Of a DNA stretch of 64,000 nucleotides, positions 43,747 through 52,657 are shown in pieces. The translations under genes and the position numbers were made by a program. The stretch is from G025836975 sp040391135. GTDB lineage: Bacteria > Pseudomonadota > Gammaproteobacteria > Burkholderiales > Burkholderiaceae_B. The stretch spans positions 41,065-105,064 of the forward strand of contig JBEBYL010000010.1 of assembly GCA_040391135.1 (NCBI GenBank), read 5' to 3'. Below the pieces are notes generated by a model. The model saw only the letters and a program-made list of their open reading frames with translations. It was not told the DNA's origin and searched no databases. How positions within the stretch are numbered: the stretch's first letter is position 1; each line of letters opens with the position of its first letter.

Positions 43747-43905
43747 CGTAGCGGCAGGCCTGCCTTACGCCAGTACCGTCAAGGCCAAGGAAGCAAAGCA
43801 GCTTAACGCGATCCCCAGCAATCATTCGCCCAAGTTCGCTCCCACACTCGATCCCACATTAAGAACCGGATTGGAAGCCATGCTGACGGCGGCATCGGTC
43901 TGGCT

Positions 43906-44547
43906 ATGCGACCAGGGGGCAAAGGAGTGAGTGAACATGAGCTGTTTACCTTACTCGACCTGGCAGGCACATTCGCATTTGCCATCAGCGGGGCAATCGC
44001 GGCCCGTCAAAGCAGGCTGGATTTATTCAGCATAGTTTCACTGGCCTATATAACCGCCTGCGGCGGAGGCATCATACGCGACCTATGCATAGGCGCCTTA
44101 CCGCCCGCAGGCTTGTCCGACTGGCGTTATCTTGCGCTGGCCGTCGTCGCCGCCGGCATGGTCATAGGCGCGAATCAATTTATGGAAAGACTTTCCCAAC
44201 CGGTGCTTCTGTTCGATGCGGTGGGGCTCGGCTTTTTTGCCGTTTTCGGCGCGCATAAGACCTTGGCCTTCGGCCATGGAGTAGAAGCGGCGATCATTCT
44301 TGGCATGATATCGGCAGTGGGCGGAGGAGCGATGCGCGATCTATTGCTCAATCATACGCCGGTAATCCTGCAGAAAGAAATCTATGCCTCGGCAGCGCTT
44401 GTCGCCGCGGCCTTCGAGACAAGCGGTGAAATACTGAACTGGTCCCTGCGCTGGGTTCCGTGGGTGGGAATAGCGCTATGCGTTGCAATTCGCTATCTTT
44501 CGCTGCGCCTGCACTGGAACCTGCCCCGGTTTGCCGACGATGAATAG
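43906..44547 (+). CDS. TRIC-type trimeric intracellular cation channel family protein
   Basis: 213-residue membrane protein with seven predicted helices in two repeats of the UPF0126/TRIC unit: LLDLAGTFAFAISGAIAA with ACGGGIIRDLC, and LFDAVGLGFFAVFGAH with SAVGGGAMRDLLL. The GGG-RD motifs are the family hallmarks. Start unclear: ATG 43906 has no ribosome site, and an in-frame GTG at 43927 lies directly on an AAAGGAG. It is the last gene before the AT-rich left edge of the capsule island. Confidence 0.82.
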   Translation: MRPGGKGVSEHELFTLLDLAGTFAFAISGAIAARQSRLDLFSIVSLAYITACGGGIIRDLCIGALPPAGLSDWRYLALAVVAAGMVIGANQFMERLSQPVLLFDAVGLGFFAVFGAHKTLAFGHGVEAAIILGMISAVGGGAMRDLLLNHTPVILQKEIYASAALVAAAFETSGEILNWSLRWVPWVGIALCVAIRYLSLRLHWNLPRFADDE

Positions 44548-45098
44548 AAGATAGAAGGGCAAACCGAAAACGAAGGCAAATAAAGCCTGGACTCTTATTT
44601 GGACTCGGGGTTTTGTTGTTTATGGCTCAGATACAGATTTAGAACGGTTGTATATATCTAATGATGTAAATTTTTATCAAAGCCAAACAACATGATGTTC
44701 TCGACACAAAAATCAAGCCATTATTCTCATTAAGATAAACAAGAGTAGGCTTTTTCACAAAGTTGCTTACAGCTTCCCAATTAGCCCGCCTTCGCTTTTC
44801 GGATCGAGTTGAACGCCAATCTTGTAGACGTCCCGCTCTGCGGAATCGTTTAAAAGTGAATAGCTCCGCCTCAATCCGATAACAAGGTCACTCAATGTGG
44901 ACGCCTGCCTTAAATTTCGGCGAGATTTCGCCATGTACCGGCTCCAGACGGAAACTACGGATGCCATCGGCTTCCCAAGGGTAGAATCGCCAGGATCTGT
45001 ATACGGTGATACAAGGCCACAAAAGGCTGCAATTCGGCACTTGGCGCACTGCCTTGTTTAGCCTCCATTGAAGGCAGTCCGGGCCGTGCCGGCATGTT
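44548..45098. other. AT-rich gap at the left edge of the capsule island
   Basis: About 550 bases with markedly lower GC than the flanks, especially 44580-44770. Apart from the 66-codon frame listed separately I see no gene, RNA or clear terminator. The composition suggests an old insertion or deletion border. Confidence 0.5.
44767..44967 (-). CDS. 66-codon frame, possible gene remnant
   Basis: The translation MASVVSVWSRYMAKSRRNLR and onward, ending EGGLIGKL, matches no family I recognise, and no ribosome site is visible. It lies in AT-rich DNA beside the capsule island and may be the 3' part of a lost gene or a chance frame. Confidence 0.2.
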   Translation of the reverse strand: MASVVSVWSRYMAKSRRNLRQASTLSDLVIGLRRSYSLLNDSAERDVYKIGVQLDPKSEGGLIGKL

Positions 45099-46307
45099 TC
45101 AGCCTGGACAACTCACGACGGAGCGCGATTCGGGCAGCGGGGTGTCCGCGGACGTGTTGCCCGCGAACTTTCGTATCTTCTCGGCCAGGTCTAGCGTCGG
45201 CTTTTCATAGCGGTAGCGGTACGGAGGCTCCGGAACCGATTTGGGGTGGTAGTCCTGCAGCACCGGCTTCGCATCGCCAAGATACAGGTTGTCTTTCAAC
45301 CGCAGAAAGGCCTTGTAGTCGCGGGTGTAGCCGTGCCGGGACTTCCGTTTCTCGTAGGCCTCACGATCTGATGCGCCGTTATTCAGCGCACTGCGTTCAG
45401 GCGCGATGGGGATATAGCGGCAGTAATTCACATTGATGCCTTCCACCGTTGGAAAGAACTCGGGCTCCACGCACTTGCGCCGGGAATCGTTGTTGAAGAT
45501 GTTTCCTTCGACCAGGGCTTTGGCCTCCAGGCTGAAGCTCATGCCGTAGAAATCCCAGTTCTCCACTAGGTTGTTGAACAGGTGGAATGTGCCGAACTGC
45601 GCCCTGGGATTGCGCTGCACGGTGTTGAAGAAATAGTTGTGGTGCAGCGTCACGCGCGCGATCGAGTCGCGCTCATAGTTCTGAAACAGATTCTTCGAGG
45701 TAATGTTGTTGAGCAGCATGACCTTGTTCGAGTTGTGGAACTTGGTCCACGAGATCGTCACATCGGTCGAACCGTTCTTCACATTGAGCAGGCGGTCGGA
45801 CATCCGCGACAGATCCATGTGGTCGACCCACACGTCGCGGCTGCCGTTGGCCACGTTCACGGCTTGCGTTAGGCGATTCAAGCGCCCGTCTATCGTCAGA
45901 TGCGTCAGGATGACGTTTCGGCTTCCATACACGCCCAGGCCGTCGTCAATCAGGGTGACCCGCTTGCCGCGCCCGTCGATCGTTACATTCGACGGCACGC
46001 GTAGCTGCGAATTCAGGACGATCGTCATGTCGGACGCGAAGCGTATCCACGCGGGCCCTTTCTTGGCCTGCGCCAACGCGGCGCGCAGCGTCCCCGGGCC
46101 CGAATCCGCATTGGACGCGACCTGGATGAACCTTCCCCCCATTCCGCCCGTCGCCTTGGCGCCGTAGCCTTCGCGCTGCTGGAGCAGCGAAGCGATGGTC
46201 GGGCAGTGTTCGTCGGGGCTCCTGCAGGCGTCATCCGCAGCTGCTGCGCCGCCATACAACATGGCCAGGACAAGCAGCCAGCGCATCGGCGTCATTCCCA
46301 GCTTCAT
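45099..46307 (-). CDS. Secreted polysaccharide lyase family 1 protein, Vi-lyase (VexL)-like
   Basis: 402-residue protein with a signal peptide (MKLGMTPMRWLLVLAMLYGG, cleavage near AAAA-DDAC) and a right-handed beta-helix lyase domain. VWVDHMDLSRMSD (160-172) and RNPRAQFGTFHLFNN (232-246) match the pectate lyase family calcium site and catalytic Arg region. As the last gene of a Vi-type locus it corresponds to VexL, a periplasmic lyase of Vi polymer reported in Achromobacter (from memory). Its job would be to clear capsule stuck in the periplasm. It begins 13 bases after the vexE-like gene. Confidence 0.78.
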   Translation of the reverse strand: MKLGMTPMRWLLVLAMLYGGAAAADDACRSPDEHCPTIASLLQQREGYGAKATGGMGGRFIQVASNADSGPGTLRAALAQAKKGPAWIRFASDMTIVLNSQLRVPSNVTIDGRGKRVTLIDDGLGVYGSRNVILTHLTIDGRLNRLTQAVNVANGSRDVWVDHMDLSRMSDRLLNVKNGSTDVTISWTKFHNSNKVMLLNNITSKNLFQNYERDSIARVTLHHNYFFNTVQRNPRAQFGTFHLFNNLVENWDFYGMSFSLEAKALVEGNIFNNDSRRKCVEPEFFPTVEGINVNYCRYIPIAPERSALNNGASDREAYEKRKSRHGYTRDYKAFLRLKDNLYLGDAKPVLQDYHPKSVPEPPYRYRYEKPTLDLAEKIRKFAGNTSADTPLPESRSVVSCPG

Positions 46308-46320
46308 CGTGGCTTGCTCC

Positions 46321-48240
46321 CTATGGCCGCGCGGACCGATCCGCGGGGGTCACATGGCGCCAGATGCCGCCGCTCAGGCGCAGGTTCTCTGGCTCTGTGG
46401 CCAAGTGTTCCCGAAGCCGCTCGAAATACGCCTTCTGCCAGCGTTGCGCATAGGCTTGCGCGTCCTCGTCGGGATTGGCCGCCGGCAGCATCTCCAACGT
46501 ATAGGTCACGCGGCCGTTTTCCCAGCGAGGTGCGTAGAACACCGAAGGCACACCCATGCGATGGGCCAGGTGTGACGCGAAACTGGAGTAAGTTACCTCC
46601 TGCCCTTCGAAGGTAGTTCGCGGCGCCGCCGGATTCGCCGCGCCGTCGATGGCCAAGCACAGCACATAGCCCGATCCGAGCGCGCGCATGCAGGCCTTGG
46701 CGACCTGCGCCTCGGTCTGGTCCGCGGTGGAAATCAAGGCGTCGGCATAGCTGCTCCGGGCACTGCTGGGCGCCGTCGCCAGCCAGCGCGATGGGATGCC
46801 GACCAGTTCCAGAGCCATGAGGCCAGCATACATGGGACCGACATGCGCCGTGGCGACCACGACGCCGCGCCCGGCCGCCAGCAGCGGCGCAAAGAAGCGC
46901 TCGCCGGTATCGAGTTCGCCCAGCAACTGCATGGCCTCTTCAGCGCGCTCCTGGCGGCATTCCAGCCAGTCGAGCAGCAGATGGTCGACCATATGGCCCC
47001 AGCGCGCCCGGCGCTCCCAGGCCGCATGGTCGATGGACGTATCGCCTCGCAGCGACCAGGCCCAATCCAGGCGCGCCTGCGGGATGGGCGCGGTGTCCAG
47101 TTTTTCCTCCATGCGGGCCATGGCTTCCTGGAATGTGTCCGGAAGCCGCGCGCTACGCGTGGCGATGTATCGCGTGAACAGCGCTTCGGCTTCTTCCTTG
47201 CGGCCCGCCTGCGATAGCGCCCCGATGGCAGCCCGCTGCCACAGCAGCTTGTCCGGAGACCCTTCGACCAGTTTCATCAACTGATCGGCCGCATCGCCAT
47301 ACTGCAGGGTGTAGCGCAGCGCGCGGGCATACAGGGCGCGCGTCTGCTCCAGTTCCGGCGCCAGTTCGATGGCGCGCGCCAGCGGTGCCACCGCTTCCTG
47401 GTAGCGGCCAGCGCGCAGCAGGGTTTCCCCATAAAGCGTCAACAGCCTCACGTCCACCGGCGCCGCCTGCAAGCCTGCTTCGAAATGCGCCACTGCATGC
47501 ACCTTGCGATCTTCTTCAGTGCCGCGCCGCAGATGCGAGAGCCCAAGCGACGAGCGCAGCGCCGCGCAATCGTGGCCCGCGCTCAGCGCGGCGTCGCCTA
47601 GCTTGATCGCCGCCGCATTGCGGCCGTCCCCCATCAGGGCGCGCACGGCCATGGTCGCCACGCGTTCGTTCGGCAGCTTGTCCGGATCCAACGCCGCCGC
47701 GATGTCCGCGGCCTCGGCCACATCGCCGTTGCGCACGAAAGCCATCATCCAAGAGTATGCTTCGCCTGGCTCGCTTTGGGCCATGGCACGAGTCGCGCGG
47801 GCAGCTTCGGCCGCCTCGGCCGCCCGGCCCGCCTGCACGCGCAATTGAATCCGCACGGCATGCAGCGCCGCGTTGCCGGACTCCATGCCGGCGGCGGCGT
47901 CCGCCTCGGCAATTGCCCTATCCCATTGCTGCATGCGCCCGAAAAGACTGGCAAGCAGGCGGCGATCGTCAACGCGCGAGGGATGGACGACAATCAGCAC
48001 CTCCAGGGCGGCGATAGCGGGCCCGAACCGGCCCTCGCGCACGAAGGGCGAAACCAACAATCGCCGGACATCGCGCCAGCCGTCCTTGGCCTGTCGCAAC
48101 GCCGGCTCGAGCGCGGCAATGCCGCGCTCCGGGTCGGCCGCTTCACGGATCTGCCCGATGATTTCGCGCAAGCGGACGGCGGCGTCCTGCGCATCGGCGC
48201 CAGCCACAGGCTGGCTATTTTCAATAGTCATGTCAACCAT
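46321..48240 (-). CDS. vexE: VexE-like TPR and acyltransferase-fold protein
   Basis: 639 residues. Positions 1-380 are helical repeats of TPR type; 400-630 resemble the LpxL/lysophospholipid acyltransferase fold (VVATAHVGPMYAGLMAL, LCLAIDGAANPAAP, SHLAHRMGVPSVFYAPRWENGRVTYTLEMLP). In Salmonella VexE (about 660 residues) is thought to add the fatty-acyl anchor of Vi. The usual HX4D catalytic motif is not kept: His466 is followed at +5 by Tyr. GAGGGGGCT precedes ATG 48240, which overlaps the vexD stop by eight bases; ATG 48231 is possible. Confidence 0.72.
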   Translation of the reverse strand: MVDMTIENSQPVAGADAQDAAVRLREIIGQIREAADPERGIAALEPALRQAKDGWRDVRRLLVSPFVREGRFGPAIAALEVLIVVHPSRVDDRRLLASLFGRMQQWDRAIAEADAAAGMESGNAALHAVRIQLRVQAGRAAEAAEAARATRAMAQSEPGEAYSWMMAFVRNGDVAEAADIAAALDPDKLPNERVATMAVRALMGDGRNAAAIKLGDAALSAGHDCAALRSSLGLSHLRRGTEEDRKVHAVAHFEAGLQAAPVDVRLLTLYGETLLRAGRYQEAVAPLARAIELAPELEQTRALYARALRYTLQYGDAADQLMKLVEGSPDKLLWQRAAIGALSQAGRKEEAEALFTRYIATRSARLPDTFQEAMARMEEKLDTAPIPQARLDWAWSLRGDTSIDHAAWERRARWGHMVDHLLLDWLECRQERAEEAMQLLGELDTGERFFAPLLAAGRGVVVATAHVGPMYAGLMALELVGIPSRWLATAPSSARSSYADALISTADQTEAQVAKACMRALGSGYVLCLAIDGAANPAAPRTTFEGQEVTYSSFASHLAHRMGVPSVFYAPRWENGRVTYTLEMLPAANPDEDAQAYAQRWQKAYFERLREHLATEPENLRLSGGIWRHVTPADRSARP

Positions 48241-49525
48241 GACGCAGCCCCCTCAACAACGCTATCGCCACGCGAACGATGAACATAAGCACAAAACCCA
48301 GCGCCAGCGCCTGCAACAACAGAATACCCACGCGCGGGCTGCTGGGCCGGTCCGTCGGAACCGGTTGCGCGATGATGGACAAATACCGCTGCAAGCGCAA
48401 AGCGTCCGTCATCGCCTGTTGGTACGACTGCTGCGCCAGGGTCAGGTTCGAATCCGCGAACAACTGGGCATTGCGCAGTGCCTCGTACGACTTGAGCTGC
48501 AAGGCTTCCGTATTGCCCTTCCCGCTCAAGCGGGCGCGTAGGGACGCAAGCCGCTTTTTCAGGGCGGCGACCTGCATCTCGGCGGGCTTGAGCATGAAGT
48601 GGTCCTTGTTGCCCAGGGCGCGGATCTTGTCCAGGTGGATCTGCGCGGTGCTGAGTTCGCCTTCCAACTGGCTGGACAGGTTTAACAGCATCGACACCGT
48701 GGCAGTAGGGTCAATATTTCCATGTGCCGTGCGCCATGTCGTCAGCGCTTCCCGGGCCGCGAGCGCCTTTTTCTCCGCCAGCTTGACCGACTCCTCGCTC
48801 ACCTTCAGCTTATCGGCGACACCCTTCTGGTTCATGGCGCTGACGAACTCCTCGGCCAGGACGATCAGCGCCTTAGACAATGTAGCCGCGTCATCCGAGG
48901 AAAACGCGCTTACCCGCAGCACATCGATCTGCTCCAGCGCGTTGAACGAGACTTGTACCGATGCCTGGTAGGCCCGGTACAGGTCATCCTCGCTGGAATC
49001 CTCGGAAAGACGATTGAATGGATCCCATCCGGCGTTTGTCAGATAACGGCGCAGGCCGACCTTCTCGTCGAGCCGCTGCATGCTGTCGCGCGACTTCAGG
49101 AAGTCGGCGACCGCCCATCCGTCCACAAACCCGCCGAGCATGCCGCCCGAATTGCCCGTGGTGAGCAGGCTGGCCGCCGCGCCCGCGCCGCCTTGCTGGC
49201 CGGACGCCGATTGCACGAAGAACCGCGACTCCGCCTCGTAGCGCGGCGTGGCGAGGAAACACACGTAGACCAGGGCGAGCACCACCGGCGCAACAACGAT
49301 AAGCGCGTTAATCCAGCGACGGCGGCGACGCTCGCGCAGCGTCGACTGCCGCTCGCGGCGGCGGCGTTCAATCTCGGACCCGTCTTCAGAACCCGAGCTG
49401 GCCCTCGTCGATGTCGCCTCCGAAGTCGTCTGCGCGAGTGGCGGAGTCGCTTCGTGATCGTCGCGGGGGGAACCTGCGGAGGCACTGGTCGAGGTCGTCG
49501 TCGATGCGGAGCGCGCTTCGTTCAT
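48233..49525 (-). CDS. vexD: VexD/KpsE-type capsule export inner-membrane protein
   Basis: 430-residue polysaccharide co-polymerase-like periplasmic adaptor. Residues 1-70 are a low-complexity Ser/Thr then Arg-rich cytoplasmic tail, 72-92 the first membrane helix (INALIVVAPVVLALVYVCFLA), then ATPRYEAESRFFVQS, a long coiled coil in the periplasm and a C-terminal helix (VGILLLQALALGFVLMFIV). This is the KpsE/CtrB/BexC layout. It links the ABC transporter to the outer-membrane channel. AAGG lies before ATG 49525; the gene starts 140 bases inside the upstream vexC frame. Confidence 0.88.
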   Translation of the reverse strand: MNEARSASTTTSTSASAGSPRDDHEATPPLAQTTSEATSTRASSGSEDGSEIERRRRERQSTLRERRRRRWINALIVVAPVVLALVYVCFLATPRYEAESRFFVQSASGQQGGAGAAASLLTTGNSGGMLGGFVDGWAVADFLKSRDSMQRLDEKVGLRRYLTNAGWDPFNRLSEDSSEDDLYRAYQASVQVSFNALEQIDVLRVSAFSSDDAATLSKALIVLAEEFVSAMNQKGVADKLKVSEESVKLAEKKALAAREALTTWRTAHGNIDPTATVSMLLNLSSQLEGELSTAQIHLDKIRALGNKDHFMLKPAEMQVAALKKRLASLRARLSGKGNTEALQLKSYEALRNAQLFADSNLTLAQQSYQQAMTDALRLQRYLSIIAQPVPTDRPSSPRVGILLLQALALGFVLMFIVRVAIALLRGLRHG

Positions 49526-50114
49526 AGATCAAGCCTTTGTAGCAGTAGTCCGCCAACTGATTCTGGCGGTAACTGGAAAAAATGAGGGTCCGGCCCACCA
49601 ATCGCTCTTCGAACAGGGCGAGCCAGAGGCGGGTGAAGCGGCAAGGCTCGAAGGGAATACTCCCTTCGACCACGTAGACGTCGAACGCCGGCGCGAGCGC
49701 CAGCGCGAACGAAAACTCTTGCCGCGCGTAGAGGGGCCAATGCTCCATGGGCTTGGCCAGACATTTGGGATCGCTGATCAGGTCTGCGACCAGCTCGTGC
49801 GTCGCCTCCGCGTCGATTTCGTATATCTCGCTGACGAAATCGATCATGCTCAGGCCATTCGCCTTGCCCCGGATAAAGCCTTGCCGGCCGATTGCCCACG
49901 ATACATTGCCGTCGTGCTTGACGAAGCCCAGGCGCGGCGGACGCAGACAGCACAGTACGTCCACAAGCTGGCGATGCATTTCCGGCGCGAGCGACAGCAG
50001 GGCGTAGCGCCCGGCCGGGATATCGAGATTGGCGTTGGCCAGCAACTGCTGCCTGCTGCCGAAGGCATAGGGTTCGTCGGTAACGCCATTGAGATGGATC
50101 ATCTTTCTACTCAC
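49386..50114 (-). CDS. VexC/KpsT-position protein with all ATPase motifs lost
   Basis: 242 residues that align end to end with the capsule ATPase KpsT/VexC (compared from memory), but the nucleotide-binding motifs are gone. The Walker A GRNGAGKST position reads SLAPEMHRQ (41-49), the SSGMRSR signature reads LYARQEF (128-134), Walker B DE is EG (150-151) and the H-loop His is Ser near 180. Other parts stay recognisable: DIPAGRYALL, NVSWAIGRQGFIRG, FSFALALAPAFDVYVVE, TLIFSSYRQNQLADYCY. It should not hydrolyse ATP. GTG 50114 overlaps the vexB stop by four bases; ATG 50102 is possible. The last 140 bases overlap vexD. Confidence 0.8.
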   Translation of the reverse strand: MSRKMIHLNGVTDEPYAFGSRQQLLANANLDIPAGRYALLSLAPEMHRQLVDVLCCLRPPRLGFVKHDGNVSWAIGRQGFIRGKANGLSMIDFVSEIYEIDAEATHELVADLISDPKCLAKPMEHWPLYARQEFSFALALAPAFDVYVVEGSIPFEPCRFTRLWLALFEERLVGRTLIFSSYRQNQLADYCYKGLIYERSALRIDDDLDQCLRRFPPRRSRSDSATRADDFGGDIDEGQLGF

Positions 50115-51451
50115 ATCGGCTGAACATTGGGGCGGGCCAGGCGCTCGGCCACCAGGGCGGCTACCATCAGGAAAACCAGAGAGGCCAGGAAATAGCCCAG
50201 GCTGGCATCATGCGAATGGTAAGCCTGGAAGTAAGCCGAACGCAGCAGCTGCATGCCATGCGCAAACGGCGACCAGAGCATCCACGGACGCAATTGCTCC
50301 GGCAACTGTTCCGATACGAAAAAAACAGCGGCGAATATCTGCAGGAACCGCTCGATAATCGGTGCAAGCCGAAGAAAGAACTGCCAGAAGGTCGCGATCG
50401 ATCCGAACAACACCCCCATCGCCGCGCCGCAACATCCCATCAGCACGACGAAAAGAATGAAGCCGGCCCAGCTTATCGGCAACGTGATGAGGCCGAGCGC
50501 GTGGCCTGCGCTGATCAACACCCCGAACACCACCAGATACACCGACACATAGATAAGCGCTTGCACCAGCGCGCACATCAACGGCGTGACCCCCTGAAAG
50601 TTCAGCAGGCCGCGGGCCGACACATACGCCGTGCTGCCCCGAAAGACGACCTGCCGGAACATGATCCATGTCGTCGCCCCCAACAGTGCGAACGTCTGCA
50701 CATCCATGCCCAGAATGTAATGCGTACCCATCAGGATATACAGCGACGAAATCAAGGTCAGCAGCACCGTGGGGCCGACCAGTGCCCATACCAATGCAAT
50801 GCGGCTCTCGCCGTGCATCACGCGCAACTGGTAGATGAACATCGCCATCAGCGTGCGCCCGACAGGCCGGACCTTGCCGGCCATGTCCGGCGAGTGCCCT
50901 TCATGCAAGAACCGCAGGCGGTCCTGCAGGACCGCCAGGTCGCCCGCTTCGTCCGGCGCCACCTCGATCTCCAGCGCAATGTCGTTGCGCGACGCATGGC
51001 GCCGCGCTTCGCGCGCCTCGTCCTGCCTGCGCCGCTCCGCGCGCCGCGCATGCGCTGCGGCCAGACGCTCATCCTCGGCCGCCAGTTTGGCCGGCATGTA
51101 GTCCGGTGCGAACACCGCCACGCCCGCGCGGACGTCCTGTTCCAGGAGACGCACGATAAGGCGCAGGCGCCGCCGGGAAAAATCGGCCAGGTTTTCATCG
51201 ACCGCGCTGCGCGCGATCTCCGCCTCTAGTTCCGCCTGCACCGCCTCGTACACCGCCCGCCGGGCCGCGACGGAATCGTGCGGCTCTCCCTGCAAGCGGG
51301 CGAGCAGGGGCTTGAGCAGCACGGCCGGCGTGGCCTTGGCTTCGAACAGCGCGGCCGGATCCAGCCGCCAGCCGGCAACCCCGGATCCTACCGTGTAGTT
51401 ATCGTCTTTACGGCGCGATCGCCAGCCTTTGATCCGGTCCTCGTTGCTCAT
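50111..51451 (-). CDS. vexB: VexB/KpsM-type ABC-2 permease with a long N-terminal extension
   Basis: Capsule-export permease. The C-terminal part (about residues 200-446) is a normal KpsM-type domain with six helices (VGRTLMAMFIYQLRVMHGESRIA, VWALVGPTVLLTLISSLY, LGATTWIMFRQVVFRGS, LWSPFAHGMQLLRSAYF). The first 200 residues are charged, helical and not seen in the roughly 260-residue KpsM/VexB proteins I know; residues 130-160 are Arg/Glu/Ala-rich and probably coiled coil. It starts seven bases after the vexA stop and is coupled to the vexC-type gene. Confidence 0.85.
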   Translation of the reverse strand: MSNEDRIKGWRSRRKDDNYTVGSGVAGWRLDPAALFEAKATPAVLLKPLLARLQGEPHDSVAARRAVYEAVQAELEAEIARSAVDENLADFSRRRLRLIVRLLEQDVRAGVAVFAPDYMPAKLAAEDERLAAAHARRAERRRQDEAREARRHASRNDIALEIEVAPDEAGDLAVLQDRLRFLHEGHSPDMAGKVRPVGRTLMAMFIYQLRVMHGESRIALVWALVGPTVLLTLISSLYILMGTHYILGMDVQTFALLGATTWIMFRQVVFRGSTAYVSARGLLNFQGVTPLMCALVQALIYVSVYLVVFGVLISAGHALGLITLPISWAGFILFVVLMGCCGAAMGVLFGSIATFWQFFLRLAPIIERFLQIFAAVFFVSEQLPEQLRPWMLWSPFAHGMQLLRSAYFQAYHSHDASLGYFLASLVFLMVAALVAERLARPNVQPM

Positions 51452-51458
51452 CGACGCG

Positions 51459-52610
51459 CTACTCGGCTATGACGGACGAACTGGGGCCCGAATCACTGTC
51501 GATGGCCTTCGTGGCGCTGAAGCCCGCACTCATCGTGAAGCGGAAGGCCGACAGGACCTTCTGCACCTGCGTGAACGGCGCATCCGAAATGTAGATCGCC
51601 TCGCCTTCATGCACCGTGAATTCGCGCGCCAGCGCCACCTGCTCCGGACGCGTCAGGTCGAACTGGTAGACCACGGGCAACATGTCCGGCTTGCCGTCCA
51701 CCCCCGCCTTGGCGGGCGTGAACAGGAACACGGAACGCGGATCCGCCAGCTTGTCGTCCAGGCCCCTGGAGTCGGCCAGCGCATCCAGCACACTGTAATT
51801 GCGCTTGCTGATGGCCACGCGCCCTTGAGTTCCGGCCGCGCCCAACACGGTCAGGAACTCCTTGGAGGCATAGGCGGTAATGACATCGCCCGAGCGCAAC
51901 AGAATATCGTTTTTCTGGTTCCGGTAGATATCCGACAGCCGCACCGACGCCACCTGGTTGTCGCGGCGCAGGCTGATGATCAATTGCTCGGGATTCTCCT
52001 GCACCGGCGCCGCCTGCGCCAGTGCGCTACTCAACCGCTGGGACGTCTGCGTGATGGGATACATGCCGGGCTTGGTCAGGTCTCCCTGCGCCGTCACCAT
52101 CTGTCCGCGCGCGTCCGCGGCGCGTGTCACGCTGACGTCGGCACCGACCACAAGCTTGCTCAGGCGCGCCATCACGGCATCATGCAGCTGTCCCAGGGTC
52201 CGGCCCTCGGCCTGGAATTTGCCGATGATGGGGAATGAGACATAGCCCGAACGGTCGACTACCTGGTTGCCCAGGTCGCTCACGCCTGACGGGTCTGCCG
52301 CGAATACGCCCAGGCCGCCACGCTCCCACACTTTTATGTTGATGCCGTCGCCAGGTACCAGGCTATCGAATCCCGCTTGCGTAAGGTCACGGTAGCGCGC
52401 GGGAAAATTGGCCACCTTGGGCACTCGGCTCTGCTGTGCGAGTTCGCGCGACACAGGCATCACGATGACGTCCTTGTCATCATGAGCCCCCGTCATTTCA
52501 CTAAGCATGGGGCCGGACCGCGGAAGTTGGCACCCTGTGAGTGCCAGTGCGGCAAGCAGCAGCATCACCAAGCTCGTGTGGCGCCGCACGTTCAGGGCCG
52601 GAACTTTCAT
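51459..52610 (-). CDS. vexA: VexA / Wza-type outer-membrane polysaccharide export lipoprotein
   Basis: Outer-membrane channel protein of 383 residues. The signal peptide ends in the lipobox LALTGC, so the mature protein is lipidated at Cys27. SLVPGDGINIKVWERGGL is the poly-export motif, followed by SGYVSFPIIGKFQAEGRTLGQLHDAV and two SLBB-like repeats. I chose ATG 52610, which has AAGGATT at good distance; ATG 52616 is too close to it. It forms the exit route with VexD across the envelope. Confidence 0.88.
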   Translation of the reverse strand: MKVPALNVRRHTSLVMLLLAALALTGCQLPRSGPMLSEMTGAHDDKDVIVMPVSRELAQQSRVPKVANFPARYRDLTQAGFDSLVPGDGINIKVWERGGLGVFAADPSGVSDLGNQVVDRSGYVSFPIIGKFQAEGRTLGQLHDAVMARLSKLVVGADVSVTRAADARGQMVTAQGDLTKPGMYPITQTSQRLSSALAQAAPVQENPEQLIISLRRDNQVASVRLSDIYRNQKNDILLRSGDVITAYASKEFLTVLGAAGTQGRVAISKRNYSVLDALADSRGLDDKLADPRSVFLFTPAKAGVDGKPDMLPVVYQFDLTRPEQVALAREFTVHEGEAIYISDAPFTQVQKVLSAFRFTMSAGFSATKAIDSDSGPSSSVIAE

Positions 52611-52657
52611 TTGCATAATCCTTCAGCTTCAGCAGCTTAAAAAAGAGCAACCGCCAA

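Noticed and set aside
43749..43775. Short GGCAGGCCTGCC palindrome after the GntR gene
   Set aside because: Short, no loop suited to a hairpin and no T-run; not convincing as terminator or operator.
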